Source: Cephalopachus bancanus
Taxonomy: Eukaryota; Chordata; Mammalia; Primates; Tarsiidae
Length of the DNA stretch: 64,000 bases
Reading direction: 5' to 3'
Assembly: GCA_027257055.1 (NCBI GenBank)
Contig: JAPVLO010000083.1
Coordinates: 1,426,001 to 1,490,000 of the forward strand
Both the position numbers and the translations under genes were made by a program. This document shows positions 11,289-22,988 of the stretch, piece after piece. How positions within the stretch are numbered: position 1 is the first letter of the stretch; each line of letters begins with the position of its first letter. The notes under the pieces were generated by a model, which saw only the letters and a list, made by a program, of their open reading frames with translations, made no database searches and was not told where the DNA came from.

Positions 11289-11487
11289 GGGCTGTCCAGT
11301 AGAACTTTCTGTAATTATGGAAATGTTCTGTATCTGTGCTTTCTGACATGGTATTCATCAGCCACTATGATTATTAAATACTTGAAGTATGGCCTATGCA
11401 ATTGAGGAATTGAATTTTTAATTTTTTTTTAAATTTGAATTTAATAACCACATGTGGCAAGTGGCAACTATATTGAACAGCACAGAT
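11289..11487. repeat. Palindromic hAT-type MITE (probable)
   Basis: About 200 bp starting GGGCTGTCCAGTAGAAC and ending TATTGAACAGCAC, so the ends are roughly inverse complements. The internal part (CAGCCACTATGATTATTAAAT and CCACATGTGGCAAGTGG) is also largely self-complementary. This is the pattern of a common mammalian non-autonomous DNA transposon; the exact name is uncertain. Confidence 0.6.
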
Positions 11488-12070
11488 CTGAACTATAAGG
11501 GATCAGCCATTGCCCCCAGGGTAGGCACTATTTTCAGAGTTCTCTTGTGAGATAAATGTTTTTGCTTTAACTTTTTGGTTTCTGGGATTTAAAAATAACT
11601 TCTCCATTAAACTATCTTTTAAAGTATTTACAAAATTTAAGTATTTTTAGCTGTTCTATACTGGGAAAGCTTTTTCAAGGTATCTAGTTTGTAGTATTGC
11701 TAGGAATAGAAGTTGTAATTGATATATAAGCAGATTCCTGAATGTGGTAAGGAAGCAATTCATCCAAAAATAAGATCCAGAGAAAGACCAAATACAAAGT
11801 CCCTGGGGAAGGAATAGCTTAGAGTATTTAAAAACTACCAACACAGCAAGTGTAACTAGTATGAAGTAGCAAAGAAGAAAGAATAGTAGAAAATATCAGT
11901 GACCAGTAGACCAGAGACAGGTCTTGTTAGAGTCTTTCAGAGCATGGAAAGTATTTTGGATTTTTATTTCAATTTTAGTGGGAAACTATTAGAGTAGTTT
12001 GAATGGGGAAAGTGATGTAATATGATTTACATTTTCCAAAGATTACTAAAGTTGTTATATGGAATATAGT
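11488..12070. other. Unassigned interval
   Basis: No recognisable repeat or exon. The ORF at 11656-11844 (minus) looks like chance. Confidence 0.4.
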
Positions 12071-12354
12071 TTTTGTTTTGTTTTGTTTTGTTTGAGTTGG
12101 AGTCTCACTCTGTCGCCCAGACTGGAGTGCAGTGGCCGCTCCCAGCCACCGCAGCCTCGACCTGCTGGGCTCCAGCGATCCTTCCGCCTCAGCCTTCCAA
12201 GTAGCTGGAACTACAGGCGCACGCTACCACACCCGGCTAATTGTTGATTTATTGTAGAGATGAGGTCTCACCAAGTTGCCCAGGCGCGTCTTGAACCCGC
12301 ACGCTCAGGCAATCCAGTCACCTTGGCCTCCAAAGGCATGGAATTACAGGCTGA
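12071..12354 (-). mobile_element. Alu, lineage-specific subfamily, antisense, 5' end missing
   Basis: Tail is a (TTTTG)n run, a mutated A-tail. The element stops at ATTACAGGCTGA and lacks the last roughly 15 bases (the Alu 5' start). No convincing TSD. Confidence 0.92.
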
Positions 12355-13194
12355 TAGTTAGCAAGGAGATCAGTTGGGTTTTGGAGTAGTCCGGGTGGCA
12401 GATGATGAAGACTTTCTGGATTATCGTCTTTGTTCCTAAAACAAACAAAGAGCACTGAACAACATGCCGTAATGATATAATTAGTATGACTTTTATTACC
12501 AACCCTGTCCAATCCATAGTGTCCTCATCTCTACACTTGCTATAAGGCAGGCTCTTTGGAGATGAATTCATGTAATGAGGGTTTTTAATGCTGTAATTTT
12601 ATTGCTACAAACTCTGCTTCCATTAATTATTTTTAACATGGTATATTTTAGTAAATCCCACAGTTAGCCTTCTTGTTTAAGGTAATTTCTCATCTAGTCC
12701 CACAAATTACCTGGAATATATTATTGAATTAAATAGAGTCTCTGGGTGGAAAGGCTGTTTATGGGCAGGGCATCATTTATTGAACATAAGTGCCATTAGT
12801 CATCATTATGCTCATTATAGTACAAAGGATTTATCTGCTTTTGACATCTTGCCCTTTAAAGTAACCCAATTTTGGCTGCATGTGGAAGGTTAAGAAGTAC
12901 AGTCCATTTCTCTAATAATAGCGCTACAGAAGCTAATGGCAGCATAAGCCATTCTAGACAACTAAGAACAACTTGAGTAGTACTTCTAAATACTTTTAGA
13001 GGAAAATCTGAAAACCTATCAAGAAAGAAAAATGGAAGTTTACTTTATAATAAAACAACTTTTACTTTTTGTTATTACTATCATTGATAAGGTAAAAGGC
13101 AGCACATCTTAATATGAATGAAATTTAACTTGTGAGTGTGTCTGTATGTTTTCATGAGTCTTCACTGAGCAGTAGAAAATATGTAATCGAAAAA
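12355..13194. other. Unassigned interval
   Basis: Single-copy-looking AT-rich DNA. No feature supported. Confidence 0.4.
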
Positions 13195-13310
13195 AAATGG
13201 GATTCAGGAGTTGAATTCAAGTGTGGTTCATGTTCTGGCTTAAAACATTTGTTGAGTGACCTTAGGCAAGTCAGTTTTCCTCTTGGGCTTCAGGCTCTAA
13301 TATTCTACAG
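13195..13310 (+). repeat. MIR SINE fragment
   Basis: Contains TTGAGTGACCTTAGGCAAGT followed by CAGTTTTCCTCTTGGGCTTC, matching the MIR core (GTGACCTTGGGCAAGT...). The overlapping ORF at 13132-13479 is not a gene. Confidence 0.7.
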
Positions 13311-13518
13311 TTCTGCAATCTCTCTTCCCTTAAGGAAAGGAGGTGGTCAATTTCCACTGGAGAAGTGTCTGCCTTGTGGATACTGCTTGACAACTGTGGT
13401 ATCTGACTCTGCAACTATGATTCCCAGAGGCATTGACCTCAGTCTCTTCTGTCTGCTATTCATGCTGTGTATGTCATAGGCTTTAGTAACAATTCTGGTT
13501 GACAAAGGTAGTTCTGAA

Positions 13519-13824
13519 ATGAACTATTACACAGTCATAAAGAAGGACAAAATTATGAACTTCTCAGCAACCTGGATGGACTTAGAGTCTATAATACTGA
13601 GTGATCTTTCACAGAAACAAAGAACTGAGTATCACATGTTCTCACTCATAAGTGAACCTTGAATAACTGTTATAATACTATAGAAAAGATTGGGAGTAGT
13701 GGAAATCTGCTGGGGGAGGGAAGGGCACACCTCATCAACAAGGGTACCTGCATAATGAACATTTGTATACCTGACCCTGAACTATATCTCACACCTTTAA
13801 AATAAAAAAATTAAAAGAAAAAAA
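13519..13824 (+). mobile_element. L1 (type B) 3' end, truncated
   Basis: Last part of ORF2 followed by the short type B 3' UTR (CATAATGAACATTTGTATAC) and an AATAAAAAAATTAAAAG tail. It starts where the L1 piece at 13985-14437 stops in L1 order. Confidence 0.85.
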
Positions 13825-13831
13825 TATTTTT

Positions 13832-13905
13832 AAAGTCACCCAGCTAGAAAGTGATAGACTTTTTATCACTTAGGCAGCCTGACTTCAGGGTCTGCACATT
13901 TGCTT
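13832..13905 (-). repeat. MIR SINE fragment, antisense
   Basis: AAAGTCACCCAGCTAGAAAG followed by CAGCCTGACTTCAGGGTCTG matches the antisense MIR core. Confidence 0.6.
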
Positions 13906-13984
13906 TAATTGTGTCTATAGTGTCTCCTAACCTTTAAATGTTACATTGAAATTATCCACTCAATAACCTATTAAATATAAATTC

Positions 13985-14437
13985 CCCGAAAAAAAAGTGG
14001 ACAAAAGACATGAATAGACACTTCTCAAAAGAAGATATACGGGCAGCCAACAGACACATGAAAAAGTGCTCAGCCTCACTCATCATTAGAGAAATACAAA
14101 TCAAAACCACATTGAGATACCTCCCAACCCCAATAAGAATGGCCATCATTAATAAACAAACAACAACAGATGCTGGCGAAGATGCAGAGAAAAAGGAACA
14201 CTTCTGCATTCCTGATGGGAATGCAAACTAGTGGAACCTCTCTGGAAAACAGTGTGATGACTTCTGAAAGAACTAGAAATTGACCTTCCATATGATCCAG
14301 CGATCCCCCTATTGGGAGTATACCCAGAGGAACTCAAATCATTCTACAAAAAGATACACATGCATGCTTATTGCAGCACTATTCACAACAGCAAAAATAT
14401 GCAACCAACTGTGCTGCCCATTGAAACTGGGCTGGAT
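13985..14437 (+). mobile_element. L1 ORF2 C-terminal fragment without 3' UTR
   Basis: Sense ORF2 sequence from AAGTGGACAAAAGACATGAA to GGCTGGATTAAAAAAAC, then an A-rich run with C interruptions (about 14437-14485). Both L1 ends are missing. The A-rich run follows the natural internal A-stretch of L1, so premature polyadenylation or internal priming is possible. Confidence 0.8.
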
Positions 14438-15019
14438 TAAAAAAACTCAAAAAAAACAAAAACAAAAACAACAACAAAAAAACAGGATGAGGATTAACAA
14501 TAGATATTTAACTTCACTGTTGCCTTACATTTTCTATATATACTTTAGAAATAAATTTCTAAGATTGCTTATCTAGGATTAATAAAAGGCAAGAATCAGA
14601 AGACCTGAAAATAAGAAGACACGTGTAAGCAAGAAGGTAACAATAAACTTCAGGGTTCAGGAGGGGGTCATTAAAAGAAGAATTAGAAGAATAAGAATGG
14701 AAGTACAAGGGAAGGAGAGAAGGCAGAATTTATTCTCTTTACCCAGTAACTATACTTATAATGGAGGCCATTTGTCAAGTCATTTATTTGTTTATTCAAG
14801 AAATATTTGTTAAATGATGTTATGCTAGGTGCCAGGGAATCAAATGCAAATAGGATATCATCAGATAGTGAAAAGAGGTCTTCATAGGTTTACAGGAGAG
14901 ATGTAAAACCAAATTCTTTGAGAGTCAGAGAAGAAAGTTCTTTGTTATTCATAAGTAGGTCAAGGAAGTTTCTGGGGAAAGGATCTTGACGGATGGGTAG
15001 AAGTTTTTTTTCATCTGGC
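14438..15019. other. Mostly unassigned; short L2-like patch
   Basis: After the A-rich run there is a short patch at about 14780-14850 (CAAGAAATATTTGTTAAATG, CTAGGTGCCAGGGAATC). It resembles the antisense 3' end of an ancient L2-type LINE. Confidence 0.4.
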
Positions 15020-17080
15020 AGCAAATACTTAATGAACACCTGTTATGTAGTGGGCTTTATTCTTGTAATTGAGAATATGACATTAGACAATGCAAAGTCC
15101 TTGTTCTTGAGGAGCTTTCATTCTGGAAGGGGAAGACAAAAATTAACATACAGTGTTTCTTATTCTTATCTCATAAGTGTTACAGAGAAAAATAAAGCAG
15201 AACAACAAGGATAGGGTAGATGAGGATGGCTTCATAAAAAAAGATGACATTTGAGCAGAAACACAAAGGGAGGAAGGAGTAAGTCATGTGACTATCTGGG
15301 GTCCGAGCACTGCAGGCAGAGGAGACAACAAGACTCTGAAATGGGAGCAGTTCAACATGTTTTAGGTACACCAAGGAGTCCAGTGCAGCTGGAACAAAGC
15401 AAACAAGGGGAGAGCAACAGATTATGAGATCACAGAGCAGTGGTCCGCAACCTTTTTGGCATCAGGGACCAGTTTCATGGAAGACAATTTTTCCATGGAC
15501 CAGGGTGTGGGGGATGGTTTCAGGCACATAACATTTATTGTATACTTTATTTCTGTTATGACATTGTAATATATAATGAAATAATTATACAACTCACCAT
15601 AAAAAAAGAGACATGGATAGAAGTGGTAAATGAAATAATGGGTGGGCCACACGGGGACTAAAATAAGTGTCAGATTCTGACTTAAAGCCTGCCACTAGAT
15701 GCAGCATACAATTGAAGTACATCAACTTGCACTCGCTGATAAGGGTTTGATATGAGTCCACAAACAGTTTTATTATGGTCTCTCTGCAGTTATTGTTAAT
15801 CTGTGTTTGCAGCTACTACCCAGTGCTAGCATCACCACCTTAGCTCCACCTCAGATCATCTGGCATTAGCTTCTCATAAGGAGCATGCAACCTAGATCCT
15901 TCACATGCAAGTTCACATAAGAGTTCCCACTCCTATGATAATCCATTGCCAATACTGATCTGACAGAAGGTAGAGCTCAGGCAGTAATGATGGGGAGCGG
16001 CTGCAAATACAGATGAAGTTTCCATCACTCACCAGACCCTCACCTCCTGCTGTGTGGCCAGGTTCCTGTCTGTGGCCCAGGGGATGGGGACCCCTGTCAT
16101 AGAGCACCAAGGTGACCATATTATGGAGAGTCTTGTAGCCTATGTAAGAACTTTAGATTTTACTCTGAATGAGATGGGCAATACTGGAAGGTTTGGGGTA
16201 CATAATGGCTATACTTCTAATTAAGGAACAGATTCTGTATGCATGGGGTTAGGGGAGAGTTAAGTAATGAAGGAGGCCCAAAGACTTGTTAGGAGTCTCT
16301 CACAGTAATCCAGTTGAAAGGTGATGGTGGCTCAGGTCTGAGTGGTAACAAGCGTAATGCAAAATTGTTGAATTTTGTATACAGTTTAAAAGTGGAACCC
16401 AGCTTTGCTATTGGATTGGATATATTCTGTGAGAAAAGGAGAAGAGTTGAGGATGACTCCAAGGTTTCTGACATGGAGCAATTGTAAGACTGACATGTAA
16501 TCTTACAAAACATGGAACAAGTGTATGGTGAAGGCTGCAAAAGGAGCAGGTATGGTAGAGGAGGTATGAGGAATTAATACTTAACATGTGAAACTTTAGA
16601 GATATTTTTGTTAGACATCCAAGTAGAGATGCTAAGATTATTGACCATATGAGCCTGGTGTTCAGGAAATGTATCAGATCCAAAGAAATGAATTTGGGAG
16701 TCATCTGTATAGAGATGGCATTAAGATCCTGGGACTGGATGAGAGCTCCTGAGGAGTGAGTGAAGATAAAGAAGAGGCTTAAGTATGAATCCTGGATCAC
16801 TCTGGCATTTAACCTCTGGGGTGATGAGGAAGAAACAGTAAAAGAGAGACCAGGATGGAGTAGCCACTGAACTAGAAAAACCAAGAGTGAATGAAGTTCC
16901 AGAGGCCAAGTGAAAAAAGTATCTCAAGAAGAGAGGAATTCGCTGTATCAAATGCAGCAGATTGATGCAGCGATGGAAGTGTTTGGGATTATCCACTGGA
17001 TTGTTGATCCTGACTAGAAAAAGTTTAGTGGAGTAGTGGGGACAAAAGTCATACTGGAGTCATTTCAAGAGAGAATGGGT
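15020..17080 (-). repeat. Ancient L2-like dispersed repeat, split by hAT
   Basis: Two parts (15020-15429 and 16105-17080) follow the order of an old mammalian dispersed repeat that I recall as starting with an L2-type antisense 3' end and continuing GATGACTCCAAGGTTTCTGA and GACATCCAAGTAGAGATGCT. It contains no reading frame worth calling. The family name is a guess. Confidence 0.5.
15438..16096 (+). mobile_element. Non-autonomous hAT DNA transposon
   Basis: 659 bp with terminal inverted repeats: CAGTGGTCCGCAACC at the left and GGATGGGGACCCCTG at the right, whose reverse complement is CAGGGGTCCCCATCC. It is flanked by an 8-bp TSD with one mismatch, TCACAGAG (15430-15437) and TCATAGAG (16097-16104), as hAT transposases make. 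Internal phrases (TTTTTGGCATCAGGGACCAG, AATATATAATGAAATAATTA) are those of a common old hAT family. It encodes no transposase. Confidence 0.85.
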
Positions 17081-18061
17081 CTCAGGAGCCATCATGTCAA
17101 TGGTCATGGATTTGAGACCAAGAAATTCCAGCGACAGGCCTTTGTCATGGATAGTTTTCTGTTTATTTAATAGGATGTAAAGCTCTTAAATAAAAAATTT
17201 TAAAAATATATACTTAACCAGATATTTGAAATGCATTGTGTACAAATGTATCAACAGGATATTTGGTATGCAGGATAGAGAGGCAATTAGTAGTAGAAAA
17301 GTCATTGGCAAAACATATTTAGAGATATAATAGATTAAAAATTAGAAACAAATGTTTTTGATGGGAATAAGACATTTAGATCCTGGTTAAGGGACTGTAT
17401 GTGACAGTACAATTACACTACAATATTTGTTTAGCCACGAGGAGCTTGATGTCTGTTTCTGCTCTGTTATGAAATATTACCTAAAATGGGTGTGTATTTC
17501 TAAATGCCTGAGTATTTGGCAAGCCAGCTGGGGGAAAGAGTTGATCTTTGAAATCTCCCAGAATTATTTTTAAAAATTATTTCTTTTAGAACTCTTTTGG
17601 CTCCTAAGAGGGCACTTCATTTTGTTTTTAAATCTATGCATGACCATTTTCCTTCCTGGCCTCATTCTTTCCTGCCACCATCCATAGAAAGACTCGTGAT
17701 ATAAAGTAAGAATGCCATAGCAGGCTTCAATTAGTAAGTGAGTGCTTTTTATTTCTTGTAAAATGGTAATTTTTTATTATAATATTGTGAACTTTTTTCA
17801 TCAGTATGTATTAAGTACACATTTCATATGTTATAAAGACAGATATGGTTAAAAAAAATAGCCACTTTTCCTACTCTTAAATATATACGCTAGTTTGTAT
17901 TCTGGCTTTTGAAAAATATGACTTCTTGAAATATTCAGGTTCTGTCTGAACACAAAACGTCTTTCAAATAAAAGAACAATTTCTTGGCTTGTATCCAGTA
18001 ATATTTATACAACAAAATATATAAATAACTTATATATTCTATCTCTTACTAAAATAGAAGG
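17081..18061. other. Unassigned interval
   Basis: No L1, Alu or exon recognised. AT-rich, possibly the tail of the preceding ancient repeat. Confidence 0.4.
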
Positions 18062-18075
18062 TCAGTACATTTTCT

Positions 18076-18358
18076 TTTTTTTTTGAGTTGGAGTCTCACT
18101 CTGTCACCCAGACTGGAGTGCAGTGACCGCTTCCGGCCACGGCAGCCTCGACCTGCTGGGCTCCAGCGATCCTTCCACCTCAGCCTTCTGAGTGGCCGGA
18201 ATTACAGGCATGCGCTATCACGCCCGGCTGATTTTTTGATTTATTGTAGAGATGAGGTCTCGCTGCCCAGGCGGGTCTCGAACCCGCGGGCTCAGGCAAT
18301 CCACTCACCTCAGCCTCCCAAAGGCACGGGATTACAGGCTGAGCCACCGAGCCCGGCT
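18076..18358 (-). mobile_element. Alu, lineage-specific subfamily, antisense
   Basis: Full-length with intact GCGGGTCTCGAACCCGC. A 14-bp TSD with two mismatches: TCAGTACATTTTCT (18062-18075) and TCAATATATTTTCT (18359-18372). Confidence 0.95.
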
Positions 18359-18459
18359 TCAATATATTTTCTGTTTGACTCAGAGAGAAAGGGAGAGGAG
18401 AGAAGAAAATTGGAGTTAGAGAATATAGATAATCCATCAAGTTCCCCATGGGTTAGGAG

Positions 18460-18835
18460 TTGTGGTAGATTGCAAAAATGTCCAGGAATTATTTCCATTA
18501 CTGTAGATATGCTCCTTTGCAGTGTACTTTGCAGATCCTCCAACAAGAGGTGAAGCCTGCTCTATATTGAAGCTAGGCTATACAACTGACTTCATTTGGT
18601 CAACTGGCTAGCAACTGTGACACAAGCAACAGCTTGAATATGCTTGAGCTTTGGGACTTTCCCTGTTGCTGCACCTGCAAGTCTTAGATGACCAGATGTT
18701 AAAAGATGAAAGGCCATGTTGAGGAGAACCAACATAACCCCAGCCAACAATCAGCCAGAATCTGCCAACAGTCTGACAACTACCAGTCATGCCCGGGCCA
18801 TCCTTGAACATCCAGTCATCAGCTTACTTGATAGC
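18460..18835 (+). repeat. MaLR-like LTR fragment
   Basis: Begins TGGTAGATTGCAAAAATGTC and runs through CATCCTTGAACATCCAGTCA, an order typical of MLT1-like LTRs. Ends are not defined. Confidence 0.5.
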
Positions 18836-19392
18836 TAGTTAAAGACAAATGAGAGACAACACATACTGATGAAAACATTAACCAATTAGAAATATAGACT
18901 AGTTCTAAGTATATATGCAACTAGTAGCATAGCCTCAAAATATATAAATTAAAAATGGACAGAACTTAGAGGAGTAATAGGAAAATACACAATCATGAAA
19001 GAAGATTTTAAACATACTAATAAGAAAAATAACCAAAAAGAAAAGAAAAGGAAATCTGAACATAATAATTACAAACTTGATTTAATTTACTTGTATGGAA
19101 CCCTACTCTCAACAACTGTAGTGTGCATCTTCTCTAATGAAACAGAACATTTAGCAAAATTGTCCATGTGCTTGGCCTAGAACAAATTTCAACACATTTC
19201 AGGGATTAAGATTATGCAATGTATGTTCTCTGACCACAGTGGAATTAAGTCAGAAATCAGAAATATAAAGATTAGTAGAAAATCCCATGGGTAAAATCAT
19301 AAACCACAGTGGAAATTAGAAAATATCTCAAGTGTGATATTGAAAATTTTAAATTTTAAAACTTGTATAATGCAGTTTAAAAAACAATTTAA

Positions 19393-20507
19393 ATTTTTTT
19401 TTTAATTTTAAAGATGTGGGGTACAATTCAGGGTTAGGTATACAAATGTTCATTATGCAGGTACCCTTGTTGATGAGGTGTACCTCCCTCCCCCAAGCAG
19501 ATTCCCACTACTGACAATCCTTTTCTTATAGTATTATGATAATTGTTCAAGGTCTGCTTATGAATGAGAACATATGATACTCAGTTCTTTGTTTCTGTGA
19601 AAGATCACTCAGTATTATAGACTCTAAGTCCATCCAGGTTACTGTGAAGTTCATGATTTTATGGCTGCATAATATTCCATTGTGTATATGTACCACATTT
19701 TTTTATCAAGTCCTCTTTTGATGGGCAGCATGGTTGGTTCCATATTCTTGCTACTGTGAATAATGCTGCAATAAACATAAGTATGCAGGTATCTTTTTTA
19801 TAGAGTGATTTGAGTTCTTCTGGGTAGGATTGCAGGGTTGTATGGAAGGTCAATTTTTAGAACTTTTAGGAATTGCCACAGTTTTCCACAGAGGCTGTAC
19901 TAGTTTATACTCCCACCAATAGTGTAGAAGTGTTTGTTCCCTTTTCGCCACATCCTCTCCAGCATCTGTTGTTTTTTGAGTTATTGATGCTAGCCATCCT
20001 GACTAGAGTTAGGTGGTATCTCAGTGTAGTTTTAATTTGCATTTCTTTGATGACTAGTGAGGCTGAGCAGTTTTTTCATGTATCTGCTGGCTCTTCCTAT
20101 GTCTTCTTTTGAGAAGTGTCTATTCATATCTTTTGCCCACTTTGTAATAGGGTTGTTTGTTTTTTTCTTTTCAGCATGTTTGAGTTCCTTATAGATCCTA
20201 GATGTTAGGACTTTGTCAGATATATAGTTGGCAAATATTTTTCCCAGTCTGTGGGCTGTCTCCCTGCTCTCTTGATGGTTTCTTTGGCTTTGCAGAAGCT
20301 TGTCAGTTTGATGAGGTCCCACTTGTCTACCTTATCTCTTATGGCATGGGCACTTGGGGTTTTGATCAGGAATTGGTTGCCAGTTCCAATTTCCATAAGG
20401 GTGTTTCCTGCATTTTCTAAGGTTCTCATAGTTTGAGGTTTTACATTTAGTTTTTTTATCCATTTAGAGTTGATTTTGGTGTATGGTGATAGGTAAGGAT
20501 CTTGTAG
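19393..20507 (-). mobile_element. L1 (type B), antisense, 5'-truncated
   Basis: Type B 3' UTR (AAGATGTGGGGTACAATTCA) followed by about 1 kb of antisense ORF2 C-terminus. Perfect 12-bp TSD AAAACAATTTAA at 19381-19392 and 20508-20519. The minus-strand ORF at 20032-20322 retains the recognisable [15 protein letters not shown] segment of ORF2. It is interrupted elsewhere by stops. Confidence 0.93.
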
Positions 20508-20849
20508 AAAACAATTTAAGGGAAATTTATACCCTGACTTGTATATATTAGTAAAGATAGAAAACTAAAAATTAATGATCTACATACCCATCTCAACACA
20601 TTAGACAACAAACAGCAAATTAAACCTAAAATAGAGAAGGAAGGATATGATAAAATTTGAGCAGAAACTATTGAAACAATTAAAAGAAAAATCTATAAAA
20701 TCAGAAGTTGATTCTTTCCAAGGACTAGTATAATTGACAAACTCCTAGCAAGAATGATCACAAACAAAAGAGAGAAAGCATGAATTACCAATGTGAGGAA
20801 CAACAAGGATATCTACAAATACTAATGGCATTAACAATATAACAATAAT

Positions 20850-21191
20850 GTAGCCATAAGGAAATAACTGATACTGGATCATTCTATCATTAAAAAAAAC
20901 TAGGAAACTGGATGCAATTTATGAAACAGCTTTGTTTAGACCTTGACCTACAGGTAGCACAGAACTGTGGTTCCTGTGTAAAGAAAAACAAACAAGATGG
21001 ACCCTACAATCACCCTTACCTTCTGTCTGGAGAAGCTTTCCAGACTGCAGTATAGGAAAGCACAGCCTAAACTGGAGATAAAGATACCACTGAGGAGATT
21101 GAGATTAAAGTTTGCGGAGTCTAAGGAGCTGGAATCTGTGGGGCAGATTATCAAGGAGAAGGGAGATTTGCAAAGAAATAGTTGCTGATAA
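20850..21191. other. Unidentified segment, left part
   Basis: Joined with 22788-22890 after removing the L1 insertion, this makes about 440 bp that is neither L1 nor Alu, lying inside the ancient L1. It contains a 63-codon frame at 20997-21188, starting MDPTITLTFCLEKLS, rich in K, L and E. It could be an old DNA-transposon or processed-transcript remnant. I do not recognise it. Its last 20 bases are the left TSD of the next L1. Confidence 0.4.
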
Positions 21192-21509
21192 ATGTAAAAT
21201 CTCACTATAAACATTTTAGAAGAAAATGTAAGGAATGCCTTTCTGGACATCGGAGTAGGCAATGAATTCATGACCAAGTCATCAAAAGCAAGGCAACAAA
21301 AGCTAAGAGAGACAGGGAGGACCTTATCAGACTGAAAAGCTTTTAAACAGCAAAATAAACCATCAAAAGAGTAAAGAGACAACTCAGGGAATGGAAAAAA
21401 TATATTGGCAAGCTATTCATCTGACAAAGGCTTCACTCCAGGATCTACAAGGAACTCAAATGAAGTGAAAGAGAAAAACAAACAACCCCATTAAAAAGTG
21501 GGCAAAGAA

Positions 21510-21795
21510 GCCGGGCTCGGTGGCTCAGCCTGTAATCCCGCGCCTTTGGGAGGCTGAGGTGAGTGGATTGCCTGAGCCCGCGGGTTCGAGACCCGCCTGG
21601 GCAGTGAGACCTCATCTCTACAATAAATCAAAAAATCAGCCGGGCGTGGTAGCGCATGCCTGTAATTCCAGCTACTTGGAAGGCTGAGGCAGAAGGATCA
21701 CCGGAGCCCAGCAGGTCGAGGCTGCGGTGGCCGGGAGCGGCCACTGCACTCCAGTCTGGGCGACAGAGTGAGACTCCAACTCAAAAAAAAAAAAA
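21510..21795 (+). mobile_element. Alu, lineage-specific subfamily, near-consensus
   Basis: Complete dimer with intact CpGs and a pure A-tail. TSD AAAAAGTGGGCAAAG at 21493-21507 and 21796-21810 (the A run overlaps the tail). It splits the L1 ORF2 segment. Confidence 0.96.
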
Positions 21796-22646
21796 AAAAA
21801 GTGGGCAAAGGACATGAACAGATACTTCTCAAAGGAAGACATATAAGCAGTAAACATGAAAAAGTGCTCAGCCCCACTAAACATCAGAGAAACGCAAATC
21901 AAAACTTCAATGAGCTATCACCTATTACCAGTAAGGATGACTGTCATTAATAAGTCAAAAAAAGCAGGTGCTGGCACAGCTGTGGATAAAAGGAAATGCT
22001 TCTACACTGTTGGTAGAAATGTAAGCTAGTTCTGCTTCTATGGAAAGTAGCATGGTGATTTCTCAAAGAACTAAAAATTGAGCTTTCATATGATCCAGCA
22101 GTCCATGTCCTGGGAATATATCTGAAGGATCATGAATTGCTCTACCCAAAAGATACCTTCACATTCATGTTTATTGCTGCATGATTCACAATAGCAAAAA
22201 CATGGAACCAACCCAGATGGCCACTGAGAGTAGACTGGATAAAGAAAATGTGGTAAATATACATGATGGAATACTATGCAGCCATAAAGAACAAAATCAT
22301 GTCCTTCACAGCAACTTGGATACAACTGGAGACTGTCATACTAAGTGAACTACCACAGAAACAAGGAACTGAATACTGCATGTTCTCACTCATAAATAGG
22401 TCCTGAACACTAGTTACACTAGCACAAGAGTGGGATTGGCAGATTCTAGGCACTGCTAGGGGAGGGAGGGAGGGAGGAAAAAGGAAAGGAAGCATTTAGC
22501 AACACAAAGGGTACCTGGTCTACTACCAAGAGGAGAGAGGGCCAGCTAGAAGCCCAAACTTCACTTGCTTGCAGCCTATTTATGTAGCTGATCCTCACTT
22601 GTATCCCACAACTCTAAAATAAGTAAAAATAAACAAGGAAAAAAAA

Positions 22647-22767
22647 CCCCAAATATGCTGCAATCTGGGAAGTTGTTGATTCTGGATTATGGGCATATTC
22701 ATTATATTGTTATATCTTGTGAATTTTTGAATATTTTCCTAATATAATTTTTATTGGACAAAAAAGA
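22647..22767 (+). other. 3'-transduced flank of the type A L1
   Basis: Non-L1 sequence (from CCCCAAATATGCTGCAATCT to TTTTTATTGGACAAAAAAG) between the L1 A-tail and the distal TSD. An AATATA, a known weak polyA hexamer variant, lies at about 22742, some 20 bases before the short terminal A-run. It should match the 3' flank of the source L1 elsewhere in the genome. Confidence 0.75.
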
Positions 22768-22787
22768 AAAGAAATAGTTGCTGATAA

Positions 22788-22890
22788 CTGGGTTTTGAGT
22801 CTGTTGCTGAATACTGAAGTGTGCATGAGTAAGATGAAACTCTATGGGACAAGGCAAAGAATGTCAAGGATGCTATAAACTGAACAATTC
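22788..22890. other. Unidentified segment, right part
   Basis: Continuation of 20850-21191 past the L1 insertion (GTTTTGAGTCTGTTGCTGAA, TGTGCATGAGTAAGATGAAA). Not assigned. Ancient L1 sequence resumes at about 22890. Confidence 0.4.
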
Positions 22891-22988
22891 CCACTTCTCA
22901 CAAAGCATTGGGAGAAACCCAAGTTCTGATGATCTCATATCGTTTCACTGGAGAATTCTGTTGAACATTTAAGAAAGAAATAATACCA

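Larger units (their letters stand above)
21192..22767 (+). mobile_element. L1 (type A), 5'-truncated, with 3' transduction
   Basis: Sense ORF2 C-terminal region, type A 3' UTR with GGGTACCTGGTCTACTACCA, a first A-rich tail (about 22615-22646), then about 120 bp of non-L1 DNA and a second short A-tail. A perfect 20-bp TSD, AAAGAAATAGTTGCTGATAA, lies at 21172-21191 and 22768-22787. It includes the extra DNA, so that DNA moved with the L1. An Alu (21510-21795) was later inserted into it. Confidence 0.9.

Noticed and set aside
13132..13479. 115-codon frame upstream of an L1
   Set aside because: Overlaps a MIR core and has no domain or splice context.
15438..16096. Gene exon or promoter with GC-rich end
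   Set aside because: The GC-rich part belongs to a hAT transposon with inverted ends and an 8-bp TSD.
16408..16884. 158-codon minus-strand frame
   Set aside because: Covers an ancient L2-like dispersed repeat; chance frame.
18083..18553. 156-codon frame
   Set aside because: Alu-derived translation extending into unrelated sequence; no gene evidence.
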